Below are positions 17,131 through 24,571 of a stretch of 64,000 nt of DNA, one piece after another (the first letter of the stretch is position 1; each line of letters begins with the position of its first letter). The stretch is taken from NCBI RefSeq assembly GCF_001590835.1, contig NZ_LTAQ01000023.1:166970-230969 (forward strand), read 5' to 3'. The notes beneath the pieces are model-generated. The model saw only the letters and a program-made list of their open reading frames with translations. It had not been told where the DNA came from and made no database searches. This stretch comes from Bacillus gaemokensis (lineage in GTDB: Bacteria > Bacillota > Bacilli > Bacillales > Bacillaceae_G). Made by a program: the position numbers and the translations under genes.

Positions 17131-17231
17131 ATAAAATGAAAATTTCATCAGTGAGGTTTTCTTTATCCTCCACCGTTGGTTAGCTTTCACCAAGCGAGCT
17201 TTTATTGCCTGCGAATTGCGGGATAAATTAG
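17131..17231 (+). repeat. bcr-like intergenic repeat, diverged copy 3
   Basis: ATAAAATGAAAATTTCATCA through GCGGGATAAATTAG follows the outline of copies 1 and 2 (CATCAGTGAGG, TAGCTTTCACCAAGCGAGCTTTTATTG) but is shorter and diverged. A separate stem CACTGTAC (17239-17246) / GTACAGTG (17264-17271) follows. The stretch from 17121 to 17350 holds no gene. Confidence 0.45.
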
Positions 17232-17350
17232 AGAACCTCACTGTACTGAATAGGTAACATATCGTACAGTGAAGTGCTTTTAAGGATAGAAGTGTTGGAG
17301 GGATGGAGAAGAACTATGGAGCAGGGGGTTAGGAAACAGTGCGGGAGTTT

Positions 17351-17974
17351 TCATTGAATTCTCTTCAAAAAGCCTTTCGGATGAAACGTCATGAAAAATT
17401 TATGTTTGCTTTCGTCGATAATAAAATTATTATTTGTTTGTAAGAATTCTTCCACAGCTTCCATTGGTCCTGGTCCCCAGTCTGGAAGAATAGGGTTTCC
17501 ATTAATACAAGTGTCCTCTACAACAATATAACTTCCAATCGAAACGAGTGAACTATAAAGTTGCAATTCTCGTAAAACGTGTTCTTTACTGTGATCGGAA
17601 TCTAAAATAACCATAATAACATTAAATGCTGGTTGCAAAGTTAATACAATTTGTTGTACTTCTGCAGAAATAGAGGAAGCTGTTAAGTATTGAATGCGAG
17701 GATGTGTTGGCAGATTTGGCTGTGGACCAATATCAATGGAAAGCACGTGACCTTTTCCAATTAAGTCCAACATTGACGCCAAAAAGAGAGCACTTCCTCC
17801 TTTAAATGTTCCACATTCAATAATTAAATCTGGCTTAATCTCATAGATCATTTCTTGGTATAAAAAAAGATCAGACGGGAGTTTACAAAGAGGAACGCCA
17901 AGCCATGTTGTATTAAGACCCCAAACGTGGCTATCATAATACTGTTTTAGAAATTCTGAGGTTTTAGAATCCAT
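17351..17974 (-). CDS. CmcI-like cephalosporin-hydroxylase-family protein
   Basis: A 207-residue protein of the CmcI family, named after a cephamycin biosynthesis protein but having a class I SAM-methyltransferase fold. Visible are TTWLGVPLCKLPSDLFLYQEMI, the nucleotide-binding ECGTFKGGSALFLASML, and LDSDHSKEHVLREL (Asp-x-Asp-His, the probable metal site), then IVVEDT. Homologues occur widely in bacteria with no beta-lactam pathway, so the substrate here is unknown; O-methylation of a small molecule or sugar is the likeliest activity. The ATG follows AAAAGGAGA. No other biosynthetic gene adjoins it. Confidence 0.8.
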   Translation of the reverse strand: MDSKTSEFLKQYYDSHVWGLNTTWLGVPLCKLPSDLFLYQEMIYEIKPDLIIECGTFKGGSALFLASMLDLIGKGHVLSIDIGPQPNLPTHPRIQYLTASSISAEVQQIVLTLQPAFNVIMVILDSDHSKEHVLRELQLYSSLVSIGSYIVVEDTCINGNPILPDWGPGPMEAVEEFLQTNNNFIIDESKHKFFMTFHPKGFLKRIQ

Positions 17975-18042
17975 TTTTTATTCTCCTTTTCTCAGTTGTT
18001 ATTATAAAGTATGTCGAGAATAAAAAAGAGGGGATTTATTTT

Positions 18043-18071
18043 CTAAAAAAAGCAGCCTACAGGGCTGCTTG
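18043..18071 (-). terminator. Terminator of the SAM methyltransferase gene
   Basis: AGCAGCC (18051-18057) and GGCTGCT (18063-18069) form the stem; read on the minus strand it is followed by TTTTTTTAG. Confidence 0.8.
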
Positions 18072-18088
18072 CTATAAAATATCATTGT

Positions 18089-18850
18089 TTAACATGTTTT
18101 TGCTTTAATAAAAAATCGGTGTTGTCTTACATCGAAATAACCTTTTTGTAGGATAAGTTGATGTATGTTGTATAGTTCATTTATATATGTTTCAGTATCA
18201 AAATTAGGTATTTGCCAAGGAATTGCTTTTAAATAATAAACTAAAGCACCAATATCATAAAACCTTTGGATTGGAAATTCTTCTTTACATTTTAAAATAG
18301 TAAGACCATTTTGTTGTATTTCGTTGAGAGCCGTTTCTAATTTCCAATTTGTAAATTCTGGATTAAGTGGTACACCTAGTTTCTCATTGATTTCAGCACA
18401 ATCGATCCCGCCAACCTGCTGAGTAAGAAAGACACCGTTTGGAGAAAGTACTCTTTTTATTTCCGTAACAGAATAGGATTCATGTTGGTTCAAAATTAAA
18501 TCAAATTTTCCATTGTTAAAGGGAAGATTATGATCACTGTCAAATCCTACAACCTTTACACCTAGAGGTTCAAGTTTCTTCTTAGCAATTGGTATATTAG
18601 GCGAATACCCTTCTGTGGCATAGATAGACTTTGGAAAAGGTCTTAACTTAGATAAAAATTCCCCGCCGCCTGTTCCCATATCAAGTATTGAAGTAGTTTT
18701 TTGTATAAGTGAAAAAGCCATGCTACCATATGACCACGATAGCAATTGGCTGTTCATACGGCCAGTTTCTGTAATAAAAGAAAAATCCCAGCCACTAAAG
18801 TGCGTATTTACATTTTCTAATAGTGTTAAAAATAATGTATCAGTTTTCAT
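18089..18850 (-). CDS. Class I SAM-dependent methyltransferase
   Basis: A 253-residue methyltransferase. Motif I is ILDMGTGGGEFLSKL (about residues 55-70), followed by IYATEGYSPNIPIA (motif II), LPFNNGKFDLILNQHES (motif IV region) and VLSPNGVFLTQQVGG. It looks like a Methyltransf_11-type enzyme, with no recognisable RNA-binding or zinc-finger domain. The substrate is unknown. The ATG has an excellent ribosome binding site, ATGGAGGA, but that element is exactly complementary to a sequence in the 5' leader, behind a nine-codon ORF, which suggests translational attenuation of the kind seen upstream of erm and cat resistance genes. An rRNA or drug target is thus possible but unproven. Confidence 0.85.
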   Translation of the reverse strand: MKTDTLFLTLLENVNTHFSGWDFSFITETGRMNSQLLSWSYGSMAFSLIQKTTSILDMGTGGGEFLSKLRPFPKSIYATEGYSPNIPIAKKKLEPLGVKVVGFDSDHNLPFNNGKFDLILNQHESYSVTEIKRVLSPNGVFLTQQVGGIDCAEINEKLGVPLNPEFTNWKLETALNEIQQNGLTILKCKEEFPIQRFYDIGALVYYLKAIPWQIPNFDTETYINELYNIHQLILQKGYFDVRQHRFFIKAKTC

Positions 18851-18856
18851 TTTAAA

Positions 18857-18906
18857 TCCTCCATTTTATTAGATTAAGATAGATAGAAATAATCTTATAT
18901 GGAGGA
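18857..18906 (-). promoter_or_regulatory. Hairpin sequestering the methyltransferase ribosome binding site
   Basis: On the minus strand TCCTCCAT (18906-18899) is the exact reverse complement of the ribosome binding site ATGGAGGA (18864-18857). The 34-base loop contains a second stem, AGATTA (18895-18890, minus strand) with TAATCT (18876-18871), that stacks on the first. This would mask translation initiation of the methyltransferase. Confidence 0.55.
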
Positions 18907-18929
18907 CCTCTTACTGAAATATAACGTTT

Positions 18930-18956
18930 TTACGTTTCGTGTTCTAATGTTTTCAT
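18930..18956 (-). CDS. Leader peptide candidate MKTLEHET
   Basis: ATG and eight further codons including the stop encode MKTLEHET, with AGGAG nine bases before the ATG. It ends 23 bases before the anti-Shine-Dalgarno strand of the methyltransferase hairpin. A small AACGT/ACGTT stem (18923-18936) overlaps its last codons. The layout, short leader ORF then a hairpin hiding the next ribosome binding site, matches ribosome-stalling attenuators. It could also be chance. Confidence 0.45.
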   Translation of the reverse strand: MKTLEHET

Positions 18957-19060
18957 GTGTAATCACTCCTGCTAGAAGACGTTAATTTGTCATTTTTATT
19001 TTAGATTCGTGATTAGAACATAGAATACCTTCTAAAGGTTAAATTTCATTTAAACAAAGA

Positions 19061-19091
19061 ATTCCCCTGCTTCAACGAAGAAACAAGGGAA
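19061..19091 (-). terminator. Terminator candidate after the HesB-like gene
   Basis: TTCCCCTG and CAAGGGAA bracket a 14-base loop immediately beyond the HesB-like gene stop. The stem has one mismatch, and the minus-strand tail is TTCTTTGTTT. Confidence 0.45.
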
Positions 19092-19095
19092 GCCT

Positions 19096-19401
19096 TTATT
19101 TTTTAATTGATAAGCCATATACAAGTGTTTCACTAGGGCTCGTAATACTAAATCCAGTCGTTTTATAATCGAGCTTTAACGTATCACCTGTATAGTCTCT
19201 TGTGAATTTGTCCATCTGTACGATAAGTTGTTCATCGTCATAAACAACGTCATTTTGGTAATGTGTATCCCAAATCAAATCGATATCAACAAAGATACTA
19301 CAAGAGTTCGTCATAGTTCCTCTAATACGAATAATCTTTTTGCTTTCAGATTCTAGCCTATGTAATGCTGTTTTTGCTTCATCGGTTACGCGAATGTTCA
19401 T
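19096..19401 (-). CDS. HesB/IscA-fold protein (YqkB-like)
   Basis: A 101-residue protein resembling the Fe-S cluster biosynthesis (HesB/IscA) fold as in B. subtilis YqkB: MNIRVTDEAKTALHRL at the start and a beta-rich remainder with SCSIFVDIDLIWD and PSETLVYGLSIKK. Only one cysteine is present (about residue 33), and the C-terminal CxC used by classical A-type carriers to bind iron-sulfur is missing, so scaffold activity is doubtful. It is a single-gene unit between the methyltransferase and the lysine permease. The role is unknown. Confidence 0.75.
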   Translation of the reverse strand: MNIRVTDEAKTALHRLESESKKIIRIRGTMTNSCSIFVDIDLIWDTHYQNDVVYDDEQLIVQMDKFTRDYTGDTLKLDYKTTGFSITSPSETLVYGLSIKK

Positions 19402-19480
19402 GAAATCCCAACCTTTGTCTATATTTCTATTCTATTATTGCAAAAATATAAAAAATAGGGAAGTGAAGGGTATTTTAATA

Positions 19481-19520
19481 AAAAAGGTAAGCAAACATAA
19501 TGGTGTTTGCTTACCTTTTT
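19481..19520 (-). terminator. Terminator of the lysine permease gene
   Basis: AAAAAGGTAAGCAAAC and GTGTTTGCTTACCTTTTT pair with a six-base loop, and T runs are present on both strands. It sits directly after the permease stop. Confidence 0.85.
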
Positions 19521-19522
19521 TC

Positions 19523-20986
19523 TTATAGTTCACATTTATCAAGCGGAACTACTTTTGTTTTCTTTGTAAATTTATATCCTAACCACATCGCAAGGAAGAG
19601 TGGTAATCCAATGTAGGAAACGAGTACACCGTTCCAATCAATGGATTCACCCATAAATGCACCATAGTTTTGTCCTAGAATAACAATGGAACAAAGTACG
19701 AATGCGAAGATTGGACCGAATGGGAACCATTTTGCTTTATAAGGTAGGTCATTTAGATCTTTTCCTTGTGCGATATATGCTTTACGAAATCGATAATGAC
19801 TGATTGCAATTCCGACCCATGCAATAAAGCCAGACATGCCAGATGCATTTAATAACCAAATATATATAACACCGTCGCCAAATAAGGAAGCTAGGAAAGC
19901 AACGCAGCCAACTACTGAAGTTGCGATTAACGCGTTAACAGGTACGCCGCGGCTATTTAATTTACCTAAAAATTTCGGTGCTTTTCCTTGTCTTGCTAAA
20001 TCCCAAAGCATACGAGTTGATGCGTACATGCCTGAGTTACCAGCAGATAGAACAGCAGTTAAAATAACAGCATTCATGACAGAAGCAGCAAATGCAACTC
20101 CTGCTTTTTCAAATACAAGTGTAAATGGACTTACTGTTACATCACTTGCTGCAAGGCTTTCAGTTGTATAAGGAATCAATAAACCAATAACAAGAATGGC
20201 AAAGATGTAGAATAATAGAATACGCCAAAAGATTGAACGAATTGCTTTTGGAATACTACGTTTTGGATCAGCAGTTTCACCAGCAGCTACACCTAATAAT
20301 TCAGTTCCTTGGAATGAAAAACCAGCTGCCATAAATACACCAACAATTGCCATGAATCCGCCGTTAAATGGTGCATCTGCAATTGTGAAGTTTTCAAATC
20401 CAACAGGCTCGCCATCCATAATACCAAAAATCATCATAAATCCAACGATTAAAAAGATAATAACAGTAGCTACTTTAATAAGTGCGAACCAATATTCTGC
20501 TTCACCAAATCCTTTAACAGATAAGTAATTTAAAAGAAACATAATGACTAAACAAATGCCACTCCAAATAAGAGAAGGCGTATTTGGGAACCAAAACTTC
20601 ATAATTAATGTTACGGCTGCAAGTTCAGCAGCAATCGTAATCGCCCAGTTATACCAATAGTTCCAGCCAAGTGCAAATCCAAGAGATGGGTCAACAAATT
20701 TTGTTGCATATGTGCTAAATGATCCGGCAACAGGCATGTATGCCGCTAATTCAGCTAAGCTTGTCATTAAGAAATACACCATAATTCCGATTGCAGCGTA
20801 TGCTATGAGAGCTCCGCCAGGTCCAGCTGTGTGAATGACACCACCACTGGCAAGAAATAATCCGGTACCGATTGTACCACCGAGAGAAATCATTGTAAGA
20901 TGGCGAGATTTCAATCCACGTCGTAGTTCACCTTGTCCTTGTGTAGATTGATTTGTAGAGGTAGTTTGATTTGTTGCGCTATTCAT
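19523..20986 (-). CDS. lysP: Lysine-specific permease (APC family)
   Basis: A 487-residue amino acid permease with about twelve membrane segments. The N-terminal GELRRGLKSRHLTMISLGGTIGTGLFLASGG is the amino-acid-transporter signature, and GWNYWYNWAITIAAELAA, AAGFSFQGTELLGVAAGE and SAGNSGMYASTRMLW are typical of LysP-type members. Specificity for lysine is supported by the lysine riboswitch upstream. I start at the ATG after AAGGAGTGTTGAAC, 105 bases inside the longest open frame, which otherwise runs into the riboswitch terminator. Regulation: lysine binding should favour the leader terminator and stop uptake when lysine is plentiful. Confidence 0.93.
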   Translation of the reverse strand: MNSATNQTTSTNQSTQGQGELRRGLKSRHLTMISLGGTIGTGLFLASGGVIHTAGPGGALIAYAAIGIMVYFLMTSLAELAAYMPVAGSFSTYATKFVDPSLGFALGWNYWYNWAITIAAELAAVTLIMKFWFPNTPSLIWSGICLVIMFLLNYLSVKGFGEAEYWFALIKVATVIIFLIVGFMMIFGIMDGEPVGFENFTIADAPFNGGFMAIVGVFMAAGFSFQGTELLGVAAGETADPKRSIPKAIRSIFWRILLFYIFAILVIGLLIPYTTESLAASDVTVSPFTLVFEKAGVAFAASVMNAVILTAVLSAGNSGMYASTRMLWDLARQGKAPKFLGKLNSRGVPVNALIATSVVGCVAFLASLFGDGVIYIWLLNASGMSGFIAWVGIAISHYRFRKAYIAQGKDLNDLPYKAKWFPFGPIFAFVLCSIVILGQNYGAFMGESIDWNGVLVSYIGLPLFLAMWLGYKFTKKTKVVPLDKCEL

Positions 20987-21034
20987 GTTCAACACTCCTT
21001 TTCTTGTAAGATAGGAAGGAACGGGGGAGAAAAA

Positions 21035-21063
21035 TACAAAAAACCGCCAAAGGAATTTGGCGG
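21035..21063 (-). terminator. Riboswitch-controlled leader terminator
   Basis: On the minus strand CCGCCAAATTCCTTTGGCGG forms a strong stem followed by TTTTTTGTA. It lies between the lysine aptamer and the lysP start and is the likely expression platform. Confidence 0.85.
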
Positions 21064-21300
21064 AACGTTTCACAAATAACCACCCCATCATACCCTTCCG
21101 TTAAGATAGCACCCCACGTTTACACGGTAATTTGTAAACGTGACAGTTCTGTTCCTATTCGGAGACAGCCCCAGCTCATACTTCCAGAGAAGAAATATAA
21201 ACTTCGGCAACTTTTCCTTTCAAACGGAATCATGGACATTCTCTGCGTCTCATCCGTCTTACTTATAAAAGTCGCAACCTCTACCTCATCGGATTGATGA
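21064..21300 (-). promoter_or_regulatory. Lysine riboswitch (L box)
   Basis: The minus strand shows the L-box landmarks in order: AGGTAGAGGTTGCGAC (about 21286-21271), a GACGGATGAGACGCAGAG segment, GGAAAAGTTGCCGAAG, a long variable stem pairing ACGTTTACA with TGTAAACGT, then GTGCTATCTTAACGGA and GGGTATGATGGGGTGGTTATT. The aptamer is followed by the leader terminator and the permease gene. Boundaries are approximate. Confidence 0.92.
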
Positions 21301-21336
21301 GGATTTGTTTATTGCTATAATTTTTAATATATGGCA

Positions 21337-21365
21337 ATTGTAATGAATTTCTAAAAATATTGCAA
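21337..21365 (-). promoter_or_regulatory. Promoter of the lysine riboswitch transcript
   Basis: On the minus strand TTGCAA (21365-21360) and TACAAT (21342-21337) are separated by 17 bases, placing the start of transcription about 25-30 bases before the aptamer. The gap from 21366 to 21637 holds no gene. Confidence 0.65.
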
Positions 21366-21637
21366 GGAATTTTGTAGGGAAAAATCAAAAAATATCGGTG
21401 ATTGTATTAGGAAGCGTTTTCAAATCTCCACCCGAACCTATTGATATGTAAAGAAACTAAGAAAAAATAGTTATACAAATGTTTCGCAAAAAGATATGGA
21501 AAATCCTCTAAAATTAAAAGAAAATTCAGAAAATAAATTCGACATGCTTTCTAAAAAGGAATGTGAATAATGAATAGAAAAGCATGAAGAGTAAAGTTTA
21601 TGGTGGTTTAATTGTAAGGAACCTCCAAGAAATTAAA

Positions 21638-21678
21638 AAGGAAAGGTAAGCAAATGAATGATTTGCTTACCTTTCCTT
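21638..21678 (-). terminator. Terminator of the TauE/SafE exporter gene
   Basis: Two 18-base arms (21638-21655 and 21661-21678) containing AAAGGTAAGCAAA and TTTGCTTACCTTT pair perfectly with a five-base loop. The central 13 base pairs match those of the lysP terminator. Confidence 0.75.
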
Positions 21679-21689
21679 AATGTTTCCAT

Positions 21690-22589
21690 TCAAGGCAAAA
21701 CTCGTTTTTGTCCCGTCGTATATCCTACATTTTGTTTTGTAAGTTGCGAATGACTTCGAACAGAAATGAACAGTGCGATGATAACGACCAGACCTACTGC
21801 AACGTAAGAAAGGTTAATGATAGTTGGATCTACTTTAAAAGATGTAAGTAAAGTGCGGATGTTTGTAAAGATAATCAGCCCGCCAACCAGTACCCCAAGT
21901 AAATGAGAAGGGACAATTCGTACGAGCCATGCAGCGATGGGAGCGGCAATAATACCACCAAGCATGAGAGCGAATACCCAAACCCAGCTTACTTGCTCCC
22001 ATCCTAATGAAATGAAAAAACCGATTGTTGCAGCTAATGATACAGGGAATTCACTTGTATCAACGGAGCCGATGACTTTGCGTGCTTCATTTCCACGAGC
22101 AAGAAGAACGGGTGTTGTAATTGGTCCCCAGCCACCGCCACCAGTTGAATCAACAAATCCTGCAAACAAACCTAATGGTATAAGGTGTTTACCAGACATA
22201 GGTCTATTTGACCGGACAATCTGTTTTTGAATAATAAAGCGCAATAAAATATAGACACCTAAAGTAAATAAAAAGAGTGAAATGTACGGTTTAATTAAAT
22301 CACCAGGCAAATTGCTTAAAAAACAAGCGCCGACAAAGGCACCAATTGCTCCTGGAAATGTAAGTCTTGAAACAGTATATTTGTCAACGTTTCCGAATCG
22401 AATATGAGAAATACCAGATGCAGCTGTTGTAACAACTTCAGCTAAGTGAACAGAAGCGGAAGCAACAGCAGGTGCAATTCCAAACATTAATAATAAAGAA
22501 GAAGACGTTACCCCGTACGCCATTCCAAGTGCTCCGTCAATTAATTGAGCAAAAAATCCAATAATAGCAAAGATAATTAATTTCTGCAT
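21690..22589 (-). CDS. TauE/SafE-family sulfite/anion exporter
   Basis: A 299-residue polytopic membrane protein of the TauE/SafE family (Pfam-style DUF81). The paired family motifs are LIDGALGMAYGVTSSSLLLMFGI near the N-terminus and FVDSTGGGGWGPITTPVLLARG near residue 150. About eight membrane segments are visible. Members export sulfite, sulfoacetate or related organosulfur anions; the substrate here is unknown. The ATG follows CAGGGGGAT. The 5' leader contains a terminator-like hairpin that may attenuate the gene. Confidence 0.9.
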   Translation of the reverse strand: MQKLIIFAIIGFFAQLIDGALGMAYGVTSSSLLLMFGIAPAVASASVHLAEVVTTAASGISHIRFGNVDKYTVSRLTFPGAIGAFVGACFLSNLPGDLIKPYISLFLFTLGVYILLRFIIQKQIVRSNRPMSGKHLIPLGLFAGFVDSTGGGGWGPITTPVLLARGNEARKVIGSVDTSEFPVSLAATIGFFISLGWEQVSWVWVFALMLGGIIAAPIAAWLVRIVPSHLLGVLVGGLIIFTNIRTLLTSFKVDPTIINLSYVAVGLVVIIALFISVRSHSQLTKQNVGYTTGQKRVLP

Positions 22590-22617
22590 ATAAAATCCCC
22601 CTGTAATAATAAATGAA

Positions 22618-22651
22618 AAAGGCCCTTTTCCCGTGTGAGAAAAGAGCCTTT
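22618..22651 (-). promoter_or_regulatory. Leader hairpin before the TauE/SafE exporter
   Basis: On the minus strand AAAGGCTCTTTTCT and GGGAAAAGGGCCTTT form a stem with a short loop followed by TTCATTTATT. It lies 29 bases before the exporter start and no gene precedes it on this strand, so it is a leader terminator or attenuator candidate. I see no known riboswitch consensus. Confidence 0.45.
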
Positions 22652-22798
22652 GGTTTTTCCAATCAGCTTAATGTTAATTTTTTATTATTATAATGCATAT
22701 TAATCTCATAAATCAACTAGGTTTTAGAAGTTTTTTAAATTGAATGAAATAATAGAAAAAATATATAATAAAAGGATATAAAGAAGGGAGAGGATTAT

Positions 22799-23602
22799 AT
22801 GTTAGCGTTTGATCACCTTGTTCATGCTGTTGGGTGTACACCAGAAGAAGCGGAAAAACAAATGAAAGAGCGTGGATTTCATACAGTGCAAGGGGGAGAA
22901 CATACGAATTGGGGAACGTGGAATAGTTTGTGTTATTTTGATTTATCTTATATTGAATTTTTAGCAGTGAATCATGAAAATAAAGCTAAACAAGCTAATA
23001 ATCCATTGGTTCAGGAAACCGTCGCTAAACTCCAAGATGGAGAAGGTATGCTACAAATCGCAATCCGTACAGATCGTATTGAAGAATTGGCAGTGAATTT
23101 TGTAGAAAAAGGATTACATATTATTGGACCATTTGAGGGGAAGCGAATGAGAACAGACGGCCATCTTATCGAATGGAAAATGTTATTTGTTGAGCAGCAA
23201 AAAAACGGACCGAAATTTCCTTTCTTTATACAATGGGAAGAATCTGATGAGAGCAGAAGAGCAGATTTGCAAGAAGTGGGGGTTATTGCCCCGCATAGTA
23301 ATGAAGTAAAGGAAATTGAGACAATATTTTATGCAGTCAAAAATGTTCGTGAAACAACAAAGAACTGGGAAGAAATAATGGGGTTACAGGTGAGCTCTGT
23401 TGAAAATCATCAAGAATGGAATGCGCTTTGCCAAAGTATATCGCTTGAGAATGTTAAAGTACAATTTTGTGAACCTACCGGTGAAGGTGTAGTACAAGAA
23501 CATTTAATAAGATATGGAGAACTTCCCTTTGCAATTGAATTGCAAGGGAGAAATGAACAGAAGAACAAACATCAAATTTTAGGCGGTATATACATATATT
23601 AA
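22799..23602 (+). CDS. VOC / glyoxalase-like domain protein
   Basis: A 267-residue protein with two vicinal-oxygen-chelate-type halves (about residues 1-130 and 140-260), in the manner of the Glyoxalase_3 group: FDHLVHAVGCTPEEAEKQMKERGFH at the start, WNSLCYFDLSYIEFLAV, and a second half around VKEIETIFYAVKNVRETTKNWEEIMGLQV. The enzyme activity is unknown; the fold is used for metal-dependent isomerases, dioxygenases and resistance proteins. The ATG follows AAGGGAGAGG. It leads a run of three closely spaced plus-strand genes. Confidence 0.8.
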   Translation: MLAFDHLVHAVGCTPEEAEKQMKERGFHTVQGGEHTNWGTWNSLCYFDLSYIEFLAVNHENKAKQANNPLVQETVAKLQDGEGMLQIAIRTDRIEELAVNFVEKGLHIIGPFEGKRMRTDGHLIEWKMLFVEQQKNGPKFPFFIQWEESDESRRADLQEVGVIAPHSNEVKEIETIFYAVKNVRETTKNWEEIMGLQVSSVENHQEWNALCQSISLENVKVQFCEPTGEGVVQEHLIRYGELPFAIELQGRNEQKNKHQILGGIYIY

Positions 23603-23615
23603 TGGAGTGGTTGAT

Positions 23616-24557
23616 ATGGAAGAAATGTTAAGGGAATTAGAAAAGAAATTGGATTGGCCTCCTATTGTAGAATGCACTCTTATTCCAAAGGGTTTTTCAT
23701 TTGATGAAAAATATAAAATCGAGTTGGAAAATAAAGAAACATATTTTATAAAGATGTGTGATGTATCTACCAGCGAACGTAAGTATGAAGAATATGAATA
23801 TATGAAACACTTTGAATCAATAGGTGTTCCAGTTCCGAAAACAGTTCATTTCATAAAGCTTGCTACAGTAAATAAATGTGTACAAGTATATGAATGGATT
23901 GAAGGAATCGATGGAGAAGACATCCTTCATGAGTTGACGATAAAAGAACAATATAAGGCAGGGAAAAAGGCGGGAGAAGTTTTAAAGAAAATTCATACGT
24001 TGAGAAAAGATAATATGGAAGAATCATGGGAAACATATCGATGGAATAAATATGAGAGGTATTTGCAATTATTAATGGAGTATGATGTAGATTTCATTGA
24101 TTTAAAGTCAGTGCTAAACTTTGTAGAAAATCATAAAAGTTTATTACAGGATCGTCCAAGGGTGTTTCTGCATGATGATTTTCATCCAGCGAATATTATG
24201 ATTCATCAAAATAAATTTCATTCAGTGGTCGACTTTGCTAGATTTGATTTTGGAGATCCTATCCATGATTTTTATAAAACGGCCTTGTTTACAGTCGATA
24301 TAAGTATACCGTTTGCAGTAGGACAAGTTCATGGCTATTGTGATGGTGAGCCGTCACTTCATTTTTGGAAATTATATTCATTGTATGCAGCGATGATTTT
24401 TCCAGCAGATATTGTGTGGGCAAATCGAATCACACCTAATTTGCTAGATGGAATGAAAATGAGGTTAAGAAGGATTTTAGAAGAACATAATGGTTTTACA
24501 TCCTATATCCCAAGTTGGTATAAATCTTTTAATAAAGATATAATAAATATAGAATAA
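23616..24557 (+). CDS. APH-family phosphotransferase
   Basis: A 313-residue kinase-like protein of the aminoglycoside phosphotransferase / choline-kinase fold. The catalytic loop reads FLHDDFHPANIMI (the usual HGDxxxxN appears as HDDFHPAN) and the metal-binding segment reads VVDFARFDFGDPIHDF. An N-lobe Lys occurs in YFIKMCD. The substrate is unknown; most chromosomal homologues do not confer drug resistance. I start at the ATG with GGAG eight bases before it, three codons inside a longer GTG frame. It lies 13 bases after the VOC gene and 14 bases before the phosphoesterase gene. Confidence 0.82.
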   Translation: MEEMLRELEKKLDWPPIVECTLIPKGFSFDEKYKIELENKETYFIKMCDVSTSERKYEEYEYMKHFESIGVPVPKTVHFIKLATVNKCVQVYEWIEGIDGEDILHELTIKEQYKAGKKAGEVLKKIHTLRKDNMEESWETYRWNKYERYLQLLMEYDVDFIDLKSVLNFVENHKSLLQDRPRVFLHDDFHPANIMIHQNKFHSVVDFARFDFGDPIHDFYKTALFTVDISIPFAVGQVHGYCDGEPSLHFWKLYSLYAAMIFPADIVWANRITPNLLDGMKMRLRRILEEHNGFTSYIPSWYKSFNKDIINIE

Positions 24558-24571
24558 TCGGAGGTGCTCAT

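Noticed and set aside
17351-17974. CmcI-like gene next to a penicillin-binding protein gene, suggesting a beta-lactam pathway with self-resistance
   Set aside because: No other beta-lactam biosynthesis gene is present, the genes are convergent, and CmcI-like proteins occur widely with other roles.
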